A stretch of DNA of 64,000 nt, from contig OX485803.1 in NCBI GenBank assembly GCA_950295325.1, forward strand, positions 69,083,554 through 69,147,553. The letters run 5' to 3'. Of the stretch, positions 24,727-35,258 are shown in pieces; the first letter of the stretch is position 1; every line of letters begins with the position of its first letter. The notes under the pieces were generated by a model. It was not told where the DNA came from. It worked only from the letters and a program-made list of their open reading frames with translations, and ran no database searches. Made by a program: the position numbers and the translations under genes. The stretch is from Polytrichum commune. Taxonomy: Eukaryota; Streptophyta; Polytrichopsida; Polytrichales; Polytrichaceae.

Positions 24727-25210
24727 CGTATTTAGCATCATTTACTCAATTTTGAAGTGTATGCTAGGTTACACTAATGATCAACAACTTTATCATTAGT
24801 GTCACCTCATGACATTTGGCATTCAAGTGCATTTACTGATATCTTAGCATGAGTATGTTCAATAATGTTATGAGGTGTGTGCCTTGGTTGCACAATGATA
24901 TACAAGTTGACTAAAGTGTACACTACCGGTAATGGCACTTGACATTAGTATGCTCAAGAATATCTTCCTTTTGCATACTAATATGTAAACACATGACACG
25001 GCCATTATATGCTCAATATAAACTATCTTCTCGAGTATCCCAACATGCTACGCTAGATGTCATAATGTAAATTAATGTTTACTTTGAAAAGTTACTTATG
25101 TTGGCAAATAATATCATGTTGACAATTAGTGAACGTGACACTTTGAGACCTCTGGGCATCTTGTTTAGTTGTTTTCCAAGTGATGTAAGTGACACCAAAT
25201 ACCATAAACT
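24727..25210 (-). mobile_element. 0.48-kb palindrome-ended MITE, family B, second copy
   Basis: Reverse complement of the element at 22886, with matching GTCATGAGGTGACAC, CTTAGCATGAGTATGTTCAA and GAGCATACTAATG blocks. It lies about 1.3 kb from that copy in opposite orientation, so the pair forms a large inverted repeat. Confidence 0.8.
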
Positions 25211-26041
25211 AAAATTGAAGTAGACCCCCCCCCCTCTTTTGGAATTCTTATTGTGCTTAAAGTGGATCCTTCCAAAACATGCAAGATTTTTTACTGTTCA
25301 CAAAAAAAACTTACTTATGCGACAAAATTTTATACTCTTGGCAATATATTCTTTGTAAATAATACATATGTTAATCAATGAACTATTCAACAACTTGTAC
25401 TTGACATCTTATGTGCTTTGCGGATGTGTGTAATATAGCTCATAGGCATGCCAATAGGAAACACTCTAGCCAAAGGTAGCCTTCGTGAGGTGTAACATAT
25501 ACCTTGATGGATGCAAACCCCCACAAAGACATTCTTTAGGTGTTTGGCTCATCTATGTTGGAAAACCCCACCATAGTTGGGTAGATTATTATAGGTGAAC
25601 TTTGGCACACTAACACGACATGGAGAATGTAACTTGGATCACCTTGGTGGGAACCACAAGTCTCAACCACTAAACTCAAGGCTTGATGCTCTGGCTCCTT
25701 GCAAGAGTCCTCCATCGAGAGAGGTGTGTCCCCTTAGCCTTTTATTCATGAATACATTTTGATCCAATGTCTTATCTTAATTCATCATGACATATTTTAA
25801 ATTGTATGAACATTGTCATGGAGAAAGGGTCACAACCTCAAGTCAATCTCGATGTTTTATAATGTTATGTATAATGGGCAATGATAACCCCGTACTTGAT
25901 ACTAGGAGCTACATGGAGTTGAATGTGTCACATATGCTAGTATGCACAGATTTGTGATTGTTCGAGTAAGAATGGCATCAATCATTAAGATCACGAGTTA
26001 TTGGTTTCAAGCACTATTCATTGTATTAGTACATGCTATTC

Positions 26042-26042
<1 letters not shown>

Positions 26043-26073
<31 letters not shown>
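26043..26073. repeat. GT dinucleotide microsatellite
   Basis: About 15 uninterrupted TG units, followed by TATATATG. Confidence 0.95.
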
Positions 26074-26081
<8 letters not shown>

Positions 26082-26807
26082 CTGTTTGTTTGACACAAAT
26101 GGAACATAATGAATTTCAAGAAGAAAGATAGATCTATTTGAAAGGGGGAAACCCCGAAAACCAATCCCCCCCAAGAAAAAGTAAGTAATAATCCCTACCG
26201 TGACATGACCTTGAATATTCCAAGTAACGGACAAATTGCTTCATTGAGATATCAATTCCTTACCACAACATAGAAAATCAAAAGCTCTTTAAAATGCTTT
26301 GTTGGGCAACCTAAAAAGGGGGTGGGGTGGGGGGTGTTATGGTCAAGCATGCATGGTCTAACAAAACATTCCAAGTAGCTTGGATAGACTTTTTGAATTG
26401 GCCAAACTCTATAGTTGAAGTTTTGAATCGGTCGTTCCTTTCTCCCCGAAATTAAAACGATCCACACGATGGAGTTGTGATGCAAGTGGAGCCAACCCCT
26501 GTTAAACTTTCCAAACAACATTGGCTTTGTATCTCCAAACTCTAAGTTGGGCAAGTAGGCACTCAATTTTTCAAGATTACCATTCGGCAAGAGCACAATC
26601 ACCTCGAATATAAGAGTTTGCCATTGGGATTTGAAATCTCGCAATATGATGAAACAAGTAACATGTATACACGAGTATGTGACAACTAATCATGTTAGAT
26701 GATTGGACTCCGGAATTGGCGTCAAAGGCCTTGAAATGTTCTACTCCATGAGATTCGACGGAACATAATCCACACATCAACACATAGGGCACTCATTTTT
26801 ACTATTC

Positions 26808-26916
26808 ATAACATTATTCAGATCCATAACAGTGTTATGTGGGACCGACAATACTCCCCACAAAATATTCCTGAATGTTTCCCACATTCATATTGTTATA
26901 GATCTGAATAATGTCA
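26808..26916. repeat. Imperfect inverted repeat around TTATTCAGAT
   Basis: ACATTATTCAGATCCATAACA at the left pairs with TGTTATAGATCTGAATAATGT at the right, with a 60-bp loop rich in CCCACA. It could fold as a hairpin or be a small MITE. No second copy was noticed. Confidence 0.65.
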
Positions 26917-27973
26917 TGTCGCACCTTGATTCACAAGATATGCGTTTACATGGACGCCACTAACGCCAAGTGAAGTAGAATAGTCAATATAAGCAGCTCG
27001 GTACTATACGGTGGATTTCTCAATCAATGAAATAGTAAGAGATCCGTTTGGAGAGATGTAAACTACTAAGTCAATAATATGCCTTGTTTTTCATACATTA
27101 CTGTCACTCCTGAGCTGTAAGTTATCAACAGGGAGTTGTGAATAAACTACCAAGAAATAAAGTGTGTTTACAGTAAAAAAAAAAACTACGACTTCAATAG
27201 CGATGTAGCTAGCTAAGAGCTGAGCCTCACCGTGTCCTCAAAATCAGCAGAGGAATCCATGATCATGGAAACAGCAAACACATAAAATACTTACACATTT
27301 TGAACACCAACAGTCCACTTGCACTTCCCGGCCACCCAAATAAGAGACCTATCTATATATATATTTAGAGAGAGAGAGATATATAGATACTAAAGCCGTA
27401 GAAAGCCTCAAGCGGACGAGAAACCTCCGAGATGTGGCTTCATATTTACCTCTCTTTTGTGCAAAGTGTGGTGGGGAGGGTGGGACCCTAAATAGGTGTG
27501 GCCAAGTGAGGGACTATGTAACCTTTGGTGGTCGAGGCCTTCAAAACATGAAGCCAATTCACACGAAATTTCGACTCAGGTCAAGAAAGGAGGAAGCGTT
27601 GACATGGTTTCTAGGAAGCAAATTGTGTTTTTATTTGTGTCCAACCCAATTTTCTTTCTTTAGGTCGTGTCAGTTCTTTCTTTAATGCATTGTAATATAA
27701 TTTTACCTCATTAGAGTATGAATTTCAAAGAATGGCTTTGACTTCATCATGTTTAGGCCTTGGGGTCGATTTAATAGTTTAGACCAATCACATGCAAGGA
27801 TTTACACATGTCATAGTTTAAAATTGACCTTGACTCATGTAAAGCGGCCTTTATTTTCAAGCTCTGCATGCCGACAACCTTTCAATGAAATAAAACCAAT
27901 TTTAAAGTTCCGGAAATCATAAGGCTTGTGGAGACTAGAAGTACATTAGGATTGTGTCAAGCTGGCTAATTCC

Positions 27974-28162
27974 CTAATGTGGCAAAGTGTGGTGGCCTCT
28001 GTAAGATAAGACAACGTCGACTTGATGGTCCAATTGAGAGAAAGACTTGAGACTCCCTAACACTACATTCTCATATAGTGATTGAAACTTCTCTTTAATG
28101 GAGTGCATTAACTCATCTCCAATCTGGAATACATATTCAACTATAGGTTGGAATGCCAACAA
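27974..28162 (-). pseudogene. Remnant of an unidentified, probably transposon-borne coding sequence, copy 1
   Basis: The minus strand encodes a peptide containing ENVVLGSLKSFSQLDHQ. A second locus (31743-31946, minus) encodes ENVVLGSLKSFFQLDHQ preceded by the same IGD..FQ.L context. DNA similarity extends across about 85 bp. Preservation of one reading frame in two loci suggests descent from a protein gene, but I do not recognise the family. Confidence 0.35.
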
Positions 28163-30047
28163 AAAGAACTAGAGGATTTTTGTGTGCCGTACAATTTGGC
28201 TATGAAGGCAACACTCTCCTCCCTTTGCATATCATGACCAACAATTAACCACAAATTCTGATGAGATTGTCCCCAATCAAACATAGAATTCATCATCAAT
28301 GCTCAACTTTCAATAATTTGGAAGCATCCCTTGTGAACAAGTAGAGTTTTACAAGAGGGTGTAAACACGATAAAACGCCTTATAGCTTATTTTCCACTTC
28401 CCATTTTTCAGTCTTTTAGTTAATCAACTTGTTTTGACACTAGAAGCAAAAATCAGTAAAGCTCCCCATTCATCATAGCTGAATTGCTAAAACAAAAATA
28501 ATCATAGGGAACAGGAATTTTTGCTCCTCCTTCCCCTCCCCTGACGGTATGGAGCTCTTATAAAATAAAATCCATTGTGAATTATGCACATGGACCCAAC
28601 GCTGATGGACTTCTTTACGTGTTGGTCGAGGAAGAGGAAGAGAATGTGTCAAAAAGGGAGGCAATTGACTTACTTTGAAAGCTTGGTAAAACATGTTCAG
28701 TTGGTCACATGCATGGACTAGTGTTTTTTATATATATAATTTTAAGAAATATAATTTAAAAAAAATATTTAATAAAAAAATCTCTAGTGCTTTGATCTTT
28801 GAGAAGTAACATGAATTATTGGTGTTCGTTTTGGACAACATGGCTAACCAAGTGTTACCTCCCAATAGAAAAGTGAGCACCATGATATTAGAATATAATG
28901 GGTTCACATGTATTGTGATTTTAATCAATCCAAGTAGTGCCATTTGCTATGGGGGATATAGACTTGCGAAACATTTAGTGCATTTACTCTCAAGTAGTTA
29001 AAGAGATGATGTGAATAAACGATGTTAGATTCCATACTCTTATTTGCAAATATATGATTGTAGCAAGTAGCTATACACCCGCCTCTTTGAGTTGGGCCCC
29101 TACCATTATTACCAAGGTGAAGGGTGGTCTAAGTAAAACTCGACCTCCGTATGTTTGTGGTGGATTCATCTCAAGTATGTCTGGATCAATATTTTGCTAA
29201 AGTCTTTAATTTCAACTAGTTATTTCTCAAACTCAACCGGTTCATTTGCAACTAGAGTAGACAAATCCATTTCCAACACCCCAACATTAATATATATGGT
29301 TGTCTAAAGTTGTGAACTTCCACACATGTGGTCGTCATTTTCTAATGTGATGGATTAAGTCACGAAGAATTATACATGTAGCCATTTCATTTGGCGTGAG
29401 AAAAAAGTAACTTAAAAGGGGATGGATTTGGGTTCCTTGAAAAGGGCATTAATTATCCTCAAGTTTTCATCCCCGAATATTGGAAATAGGTGAACTTATG
29501 TTGTGAATATGAGCTGGGAGAGTATATTGTCTTTGGAAAAACTATAGAAATCTCAGAACTTAAAAATAAATTGTGATTTTTTTGTTAAATGTTGTGATAT
29601 CAGTTTCCATAGGTCTGGCGGGAAATCACTCGTGTATCCCACATGTACAACACTTTTGTGAAATTGCTTAAGTTATCGGAAGTGGGTATGTCTAATTTGT
29701 CTAATGTTCAAGAGTGAAGCCCTCATATGAGTTTCATTTTGAAGGGCTCTCAAATTCCAGCCCTTCATCAAATCCAAGACGTCAATCTAAGAATATATAA
29801 ATGAAAAAAAAACTCAAATATGAACTTGTGCATGAGTTATATGGTACATGTTTCTAGTACAATGTAAAGAATTAAGAATCAACCATCTAACTCCATTTCT
29901 TGTAGTGACAATGCCCTACGCTTGTTGGTTATTGTGGTGGGCACATTATATTGAGGACTTCAAGTGACGCCTTCATTTTCAATTTGGGGTTGCATTTTGA
30001 AGGGTTATTTTGAGAGAGGTATATCTCAAACCGTGGACAACTGCCAA
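28163..30047. other. Gene-free AT-rich stretch
   Basis: No gene was seen. It holds the CCGGTT-repeat fragment at about 29216-29255 and low-complexity A/T runs near 28730-28780. Confidence 0.4.
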
Positions 30048-30860
30048 AATAACTATAGTTAACTAGTTTTTTTTCAATACATTTTATGGAACAACTATAC
30101 TTAACTAGAAAAATTTCAAACCAGTTTGAATAACAACCAAGGTTAATTGGAAAAATTTAAGACCATATTCAAGAACAACTATAGTTAACTAGAAACATTC
30201 CAAGCATTATTATATATTCAAAGAAGTTTGCCTCTTGATTTGCTTCAGTTGAGGGTCTTTAATATACTTGGGCCATTGAGGATCATCAAGAAACGCCTTT
30301 ATACGATCACTCACAGTGTTGGGCTCTGGAATGACCTCCATGTACACCACCAACACAAATAACACACTACACTAAATAGGATATTTAATGTTTGATTATA
30401 TTTAATGTTGTTACCACCCTACCCTGCTCAACACCGATTTTTAATTTTTTTTGACCATTAGTGCTAGAAGATATTTGAAGACATGTTGGAATTCTTCTTT
30501 AATCATTTTTTTCCCATCTCCCTACTAACACTAAATTCAAACATGTAACTTCCACATATTACCATAGTTGATATTTAGTGTTTGAGTTCACATTTAATGT
30601 GACTTACTTTCATAGGGTTATTGGCGTTTAGTGTATGCGTTTGTATTTAGTGTATCAAACACTAAATATTTTATTTAGTGTAGTGACACTACAACACTAC
30701 AACATAATTCCGTGGACAGGTTGCGCTCAACTTTAGTTAACTAGATATAATTATAGTTAACTAGATTTTTTGGTAGACCAAATGTAAAACAACTATAATT
30801 AACTATATTATTTGGCTGGTCAAATCGCAAACAACTATAGTTACGAAAGGCAACTAGTTA
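30048..30860. repeat. TATAGTTAACTAG-type short repeat array split by a MITE
   Basis: Units of the form ACAACTATAGTTAACTAG plus 20-30 variable bases recur about every 45 bp at 30048-30200 and again at 30725-30860. The two parts are separated by an unrelated stretch containing an element with CTACACTAAATA ends (30368-30683). Confidence 0.75.
30368..30683. mobile_element. 316-bp palindrome-ended MITE, fourth interior type
   Basis: Left end CTACACTAAATAGGATATTT..AATGTTTG; inverted right end CTACACTAAATAAAATATTT..AGTGTTTG. The termini belong to the same CACTAAATA palindrome group as families A and B, but the interior is different. Confidence 0.75.
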
Positions 30861-31307
30861 ACTAATAATTGAATTAGTCGGTTAGTTGTCCAAGGTCTAG
30901 TATATTTTGAAGGGCCAAATCGCATTTGAAGGGCATTGAAGGCTTCAGTCTTGAACAGTGGCTCTGGTTCTCCCGTTCATTGGTCTGCATTTGAACATTG
31001 GAGGTAATGTTGAAAATTAGTATGAACTATACATAGGAAGAGCTAGTCTACCTAGTAGTTGCTCACTTTAGGAAGTTCTGGAGGGAGGGAGTTGACCAGG
31101 ACCCTCCAGACAGATTCCAGTTGGCTGCCATGGAGATACATATTTGAACTTCCAAGCCATCGAACTTTAAAGTTAACAGTTCTGACTAGGTGTTATGTGT
31201 GCTTTTAGGCATGTATTTCTAGGGTTTCCTCCAAAATACGTCGCAACTTAATTATGCCTTGCCCCCACACAATAGGCGGGCATATATAGCCAGTAGATGG
31301 TTGATTT

Positions 31308-31390
31308 GGGCGAACCAACCCATACACTCGTTCCTTGTAGGATGCCTAAACCCTTGCCTCCAAGGAACCATTGTACGGGTCGGTTCGCCC
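31308..31390. mobile_element. 83-bp hairpin MITE, copy 2
   Basis: Same length and orientation as the copy at 6432. The left end is GGGCGAACCAACCCATACA and the inverted right end is GGGCGAACCGACCCGTACA. The spacer carries the shared blocks TTCCTTGT and GCCTCCAAGGAACCA. Confidence 0.8.
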
Positions 31391-31399
31391 CAACCGTAG

Positions 31400-31575
31400 A
31401 TGGCTCCCACCAATACGGATGACTTTTTTTTGTCACTTTTAGACAAGTAAAATTTCATGAGGGTACATCGAGTCGCTGATTAAAGATGATAAAAAAGTCA
31501 CCCATACTAGTGAGAGGTGTCTGTTGGCTATGCCCACCGGTATGTGTGGGCATGGTACTAGTTTACCCATTGTCA
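31400..31575. mobile_element. Possible relative of the CATG/GGGC-ended inverted-repeat element
   Basis: Left arm GGCTCCCACCAATACGGATGACTTTTTT pairs loosely with the right part AAAAAAGTCACCCATACTAGTGAG, and GTGTGGGCATGGTACTAG at the right resembles the ends at 2790 and 8065. The boundaries are uncertain. Confidence 0.4.
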
Positions 31576-31742
31576 TGGTCCCATTGTCATGGTCCCATTG
31601 AACTTGAGCAAAATAAGACCATGCTCATAATTAGATTTGGAAGCCCCGTGGATGGAGCGAGCGAAATCATTCATCCAATATGAATGAAATGAACTTGATT
31701 ATAAAGTTCGTGAAGTCGAAAGGTTTATAGGATTAAAAGACA

Positions 31743-31946
31743 TCATGATGGTGTCAAAATGGAAAATTTCTCTAGTGTGGTGGAGTGTTCCGTGAGATAG
31801 AAGCTAATATTAGGTTGATGGTCTAATTGAAAGAAAGACTTGAGACTTCCTAACACTACATTCTCCAATAGTAGTTGAAATTTATCTCCAATGAAATTAT
31901 ACAGGGGACACCTCCAACACAAAATGTGCCTCACTTTCAATTGCAT
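31743..31946 (-). pseudogene. Remnant of an unidentified, probably transposon-borne coding sequence, copy 2
   Basis: Partner of the fragment at 27974; the peptide includes LKVRHILCWRCPLYNFIGDKFQ and ENVVLGSLKSFFQLDHQ. The Cys-x-x-Cys and histidine upstream could recall the zinc-binding end of LINE reverse transcriptases, but this is a guess. Confidence 0.35.
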
Positions 31947-34900
31947 TATAAAAACAGAATTGACATACCATAATATCTTTAGAAATAGGCATAGTCAACC
32001 ACCGTCCAATTTCAATGGCAAGTCTATGATTTGAAGTACAGTGACGTGTCCATGATAAGTGTCACGAAACAAAAGAAAACCTGTTGAACCGTATTAAAAG
32101 AATACAATGCAAAAAATCAGGAGACGACTCCACCACTAAAAGTGACATTTAGGTTTCTAGTACGTGGTGACAAAATAAAGTCATCGTACTTCTACGTACA
32201 TTTAACTCAATCTCTACTTGCCGTATTGCGCAGAGCTTTGTTGGTGCCATGTTTGTCATATATATTCTGAGACTGACCAAATAGGGAAGCATATATAACT
32301 TCCTTCCAGGTTCATTCATCACTTAGAACCTGCTCCACAACTGCTTTCGAGATCCACGTTGTGGACTTCCATGCACAAGCCTCGTGATGATTGATCATCA
32401 GTGCAATTACATGCAAATTCGTGACACAAGGCCAGAAGCAGCTACATGTAGAGGGAGTGACAACTGGATGGGTTTGAGCTTTGAATCTCGCCACTTTTGT
32501 TGCAGGCAGGTCATGTCCAGTGGGGGGTCGATTAGCTGCACTCATTTATGGTGGGGAAAAACAAATGAGTACATTAAATACCTTGTAGTAAGTAGTGAAG
32601 CCTGTGAAGGAGAGGTACGTAGCATGTGTTATCGCTAAAGAAAGGTTGCTTAATCGGTCATTGCCATGTAGGCAGGCTCCGGAAATCGGGTCATGCTTGC
32701 AGAAGGTTGCCAGGTTGCATATGCCTGTTTTAATTGTTGTTTTGTTTTGTTTTGTTTTGAAGGGCGTGCACATCTATGTAAAACCTGCCGTGGAGAGTTG
32801 GGTCCCAGGTGTTTTGCTGACCTTCCCGGTCCAGACCAGCCCGGAAACCTGCCTCTCATGATCCCACGAATCACTTTTACAAGTTAAAGGCGGAAGTGTA
32901 GTACCATCATGATCATCGCACAAGGCTCGCAGGATGACTCTCAGCCGGAGGTTCACATGAAATCGTGTCCACCCTGCAGGGCGGCATTTGGAGTGCATTT
33001 GTATTCGGAGCTAGCTAGTCGACTAGCCGAGAAGGGTTAGATCATCTGGCAATGTGGTATTAGGTTACTCAAAGTATTGATATCAGTTTGAAATCGAGCG
33101 AGCGAACGATCGATCGATTGAGAGAGACATCGAGGAAGGAAAATGATCTGGAGTTGAGGTGGTGCACCGATATTCTGCATTTGTAAGTATTCCTGGATCG
33201 GAAATGGCGTTGTGTGGCACGCGGTTTATATTTACCCACACATAGCCTATATCCGGTAAGTTGCCAGTTGCTTCACTCGTCTCCCGACATTTCGCATCCC
33301 TCCGTCCTCGCCACGCTTAACGTAGATCTGAGATCTGAGTCACTTCAGGACATGATGTATTGTTGCAAGGGTATTTCGTTGTAATGTAGACAGTGGTCCA
33401 CTATCTCTACCAGGAACACCAATGTACCAAGGAGAAGTTACGATCTTCACATTATTGTGCATACACTTCTGTAAAAACACTAGAATGTGAAGTCAGAGAG
33501 GCGAAGCCAGTGCTGACCTTCATTGTCAGGTCGTCACGAGGTCACCGCATCATGATGCAATCGTGTTCAATGCCTCAACTTCTGTGCGCAATGTGTACAA
33601 GAGGACGAACCCGCATTCAAACGTCCTTTTGGGGGTGCTAGAGTAGTGAAACTAGGCGACTGCTAGAGAGAGTGACAGAAGGGAGAGAGTGAGAGAGATT
33701 GGTGATGGTGACGAGATTAGTCTAATTTTTTTTAGCGTACTGGTTAAAGTGTATTTCGCCTTGTCTCTTTTAGAAAAGCATATGGAATAATTTTTCTGCA
33801 ACTTCATAGGTTTTTGTGAGTGTTACCAGGATAGCCTCCGTAAGCTGGACTCTGACCTTGTTTCTCTATCAAACACCAGGTTCAGATGCTCTCTTAGTTC
33901 CCGTCCCGGATGGCTCAAGTGGATTGGTCGAAATGCATCATCAAGCAGGCGCCTGTCCTGTGGATGCTAGGATACGAAGTCGATTTTTGAGGACCTTTTC
34001 GGCCTAGACGGGTTGCAACCCCCAATCTGCACCACGTTGCACGCTGGACTTCATATTCAGAGTGTTTGACAGATAACATCACCTGTGCACGCATGACAGG
34101 GTGTTGGAACGATCGGAGAGACTTGCTTCTGGTTTTCACATAATTTTGCGAAGAATTACAATTGATTGCAGCTGCAGGTGATGAGAAGCAAAGGACCACC
34201 TAAATGTAATGTCGCCCACCGCATGAAGGTTCGACCTTCAGGCGATTTGCCAGGATCCGCATTCTTTTTCCCCAAGGAAAATTCCTGTAAGGCTTCTTCC
34301 ACTTAGCCTTTTGGCATTTGAGAGATTCATCCTCTTGACTTAAGAACAGTAGCTAGCTTAATTGGGGCTAGAGATCAGGCTTTGAGTCTTAAAGGGCTTG
34401 ATATTTGCGGTTTCCATTTGATTGCCAATTCAGAAACTCTACTTCTGGTGTTTGGCCTATGCATGCGAGTAGATTTTTTCTTAGCTGAGTGGCAACATGA
34501 AGGGAATGCGGGTACGGTGAACTTAAATTGGCAATAATCTCTTCCTGGAGCGTGTAAATCTCTGTCTCCGAGATTTCCAGATCCCTGGGTGCACACGTGC
34601 GCCCCCGCTGTCTGCTCTCATTACACAATCAATAATGAATCAGCTGTGCCTCCATTGTTCCGGGCACCTTCCTCTTTTCCTCGAGGACATCCTGGTTAAT
34701 CTCATGTGCCCCTCTTACAAGAATAACTACATATAGAACACTAGAATTTGAACAAACTAGAATTCTAGTCCAAGAGATCCAGTTGAGGATCATCTATACA
34801 GATTCTAATACATCGTGTGCGTACTTCCGAGACCTTTCATGAATTTCCCAATTTTCGTGAACTTACAAATGAGTCATCCACACATTTCTGCGGGTGAAGA

Positions 34901-35258
34901 ACCCATGTAGGACAGTGTCGATCTCATGTAAAGGTGAATCTTTCCAAAATGCATATTGGCCCATCCAAATTCAAACATTCAAGTTGATATAACACCTGAA
35001 ACCGGGTTTTGAGAGAAGGGACATGTCTAAGCTTCCAGTGGGCTTGGGGTATAGAGGTTTTCTGCGTGCCCAGTGATGGAATTATACTCCAAATAAATGT
35101 CAAGTTGTGTAGGTCATAAGTTTTACCCTTGAATTATTGGAATTTTAGTGTTGTGCACTGAAATTCGGCATGGCAAATGGTGGTGACGGAATCTGTGGCA
35201 CTGTCTAACTTTTGCAACCATTAGTGTATTATTTACAGGAGGTAAGTATTAATTGGAA
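31947..35258 (+). promoter_or_regulatory. Upstream and probable leader region of the second fucosyltransferase
   Basis: Composition becomes more balanced from about 32300, with GA-rich tracts (near 33090-33140 and 33660-33700) and a TTTTG repeat at about 32735-32758. A T-rich acceptor-like site at 35238 suggests an intron in the 5'-UTR. No coding exon, TATA box or start site could be fixed. Confidence 0.35.

Larger units (their letters stand above)
25211..27973. other. Gene-free stretch with simple repeats
   Basis: Apart from the GT run and the inverted repeat listed separately, no gene was supported. A minus-strand open frame at 26252-26644 has no motif I can place. A short GA/TA run lies near 27355-27390. 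Confidence 0.4.

Noticed and set aside
26252-26644. 130-codon minus-strand frame
   Set aside because: No recognisable domain, no splice context and no second copy; treated as chance or an unplaceable relic.
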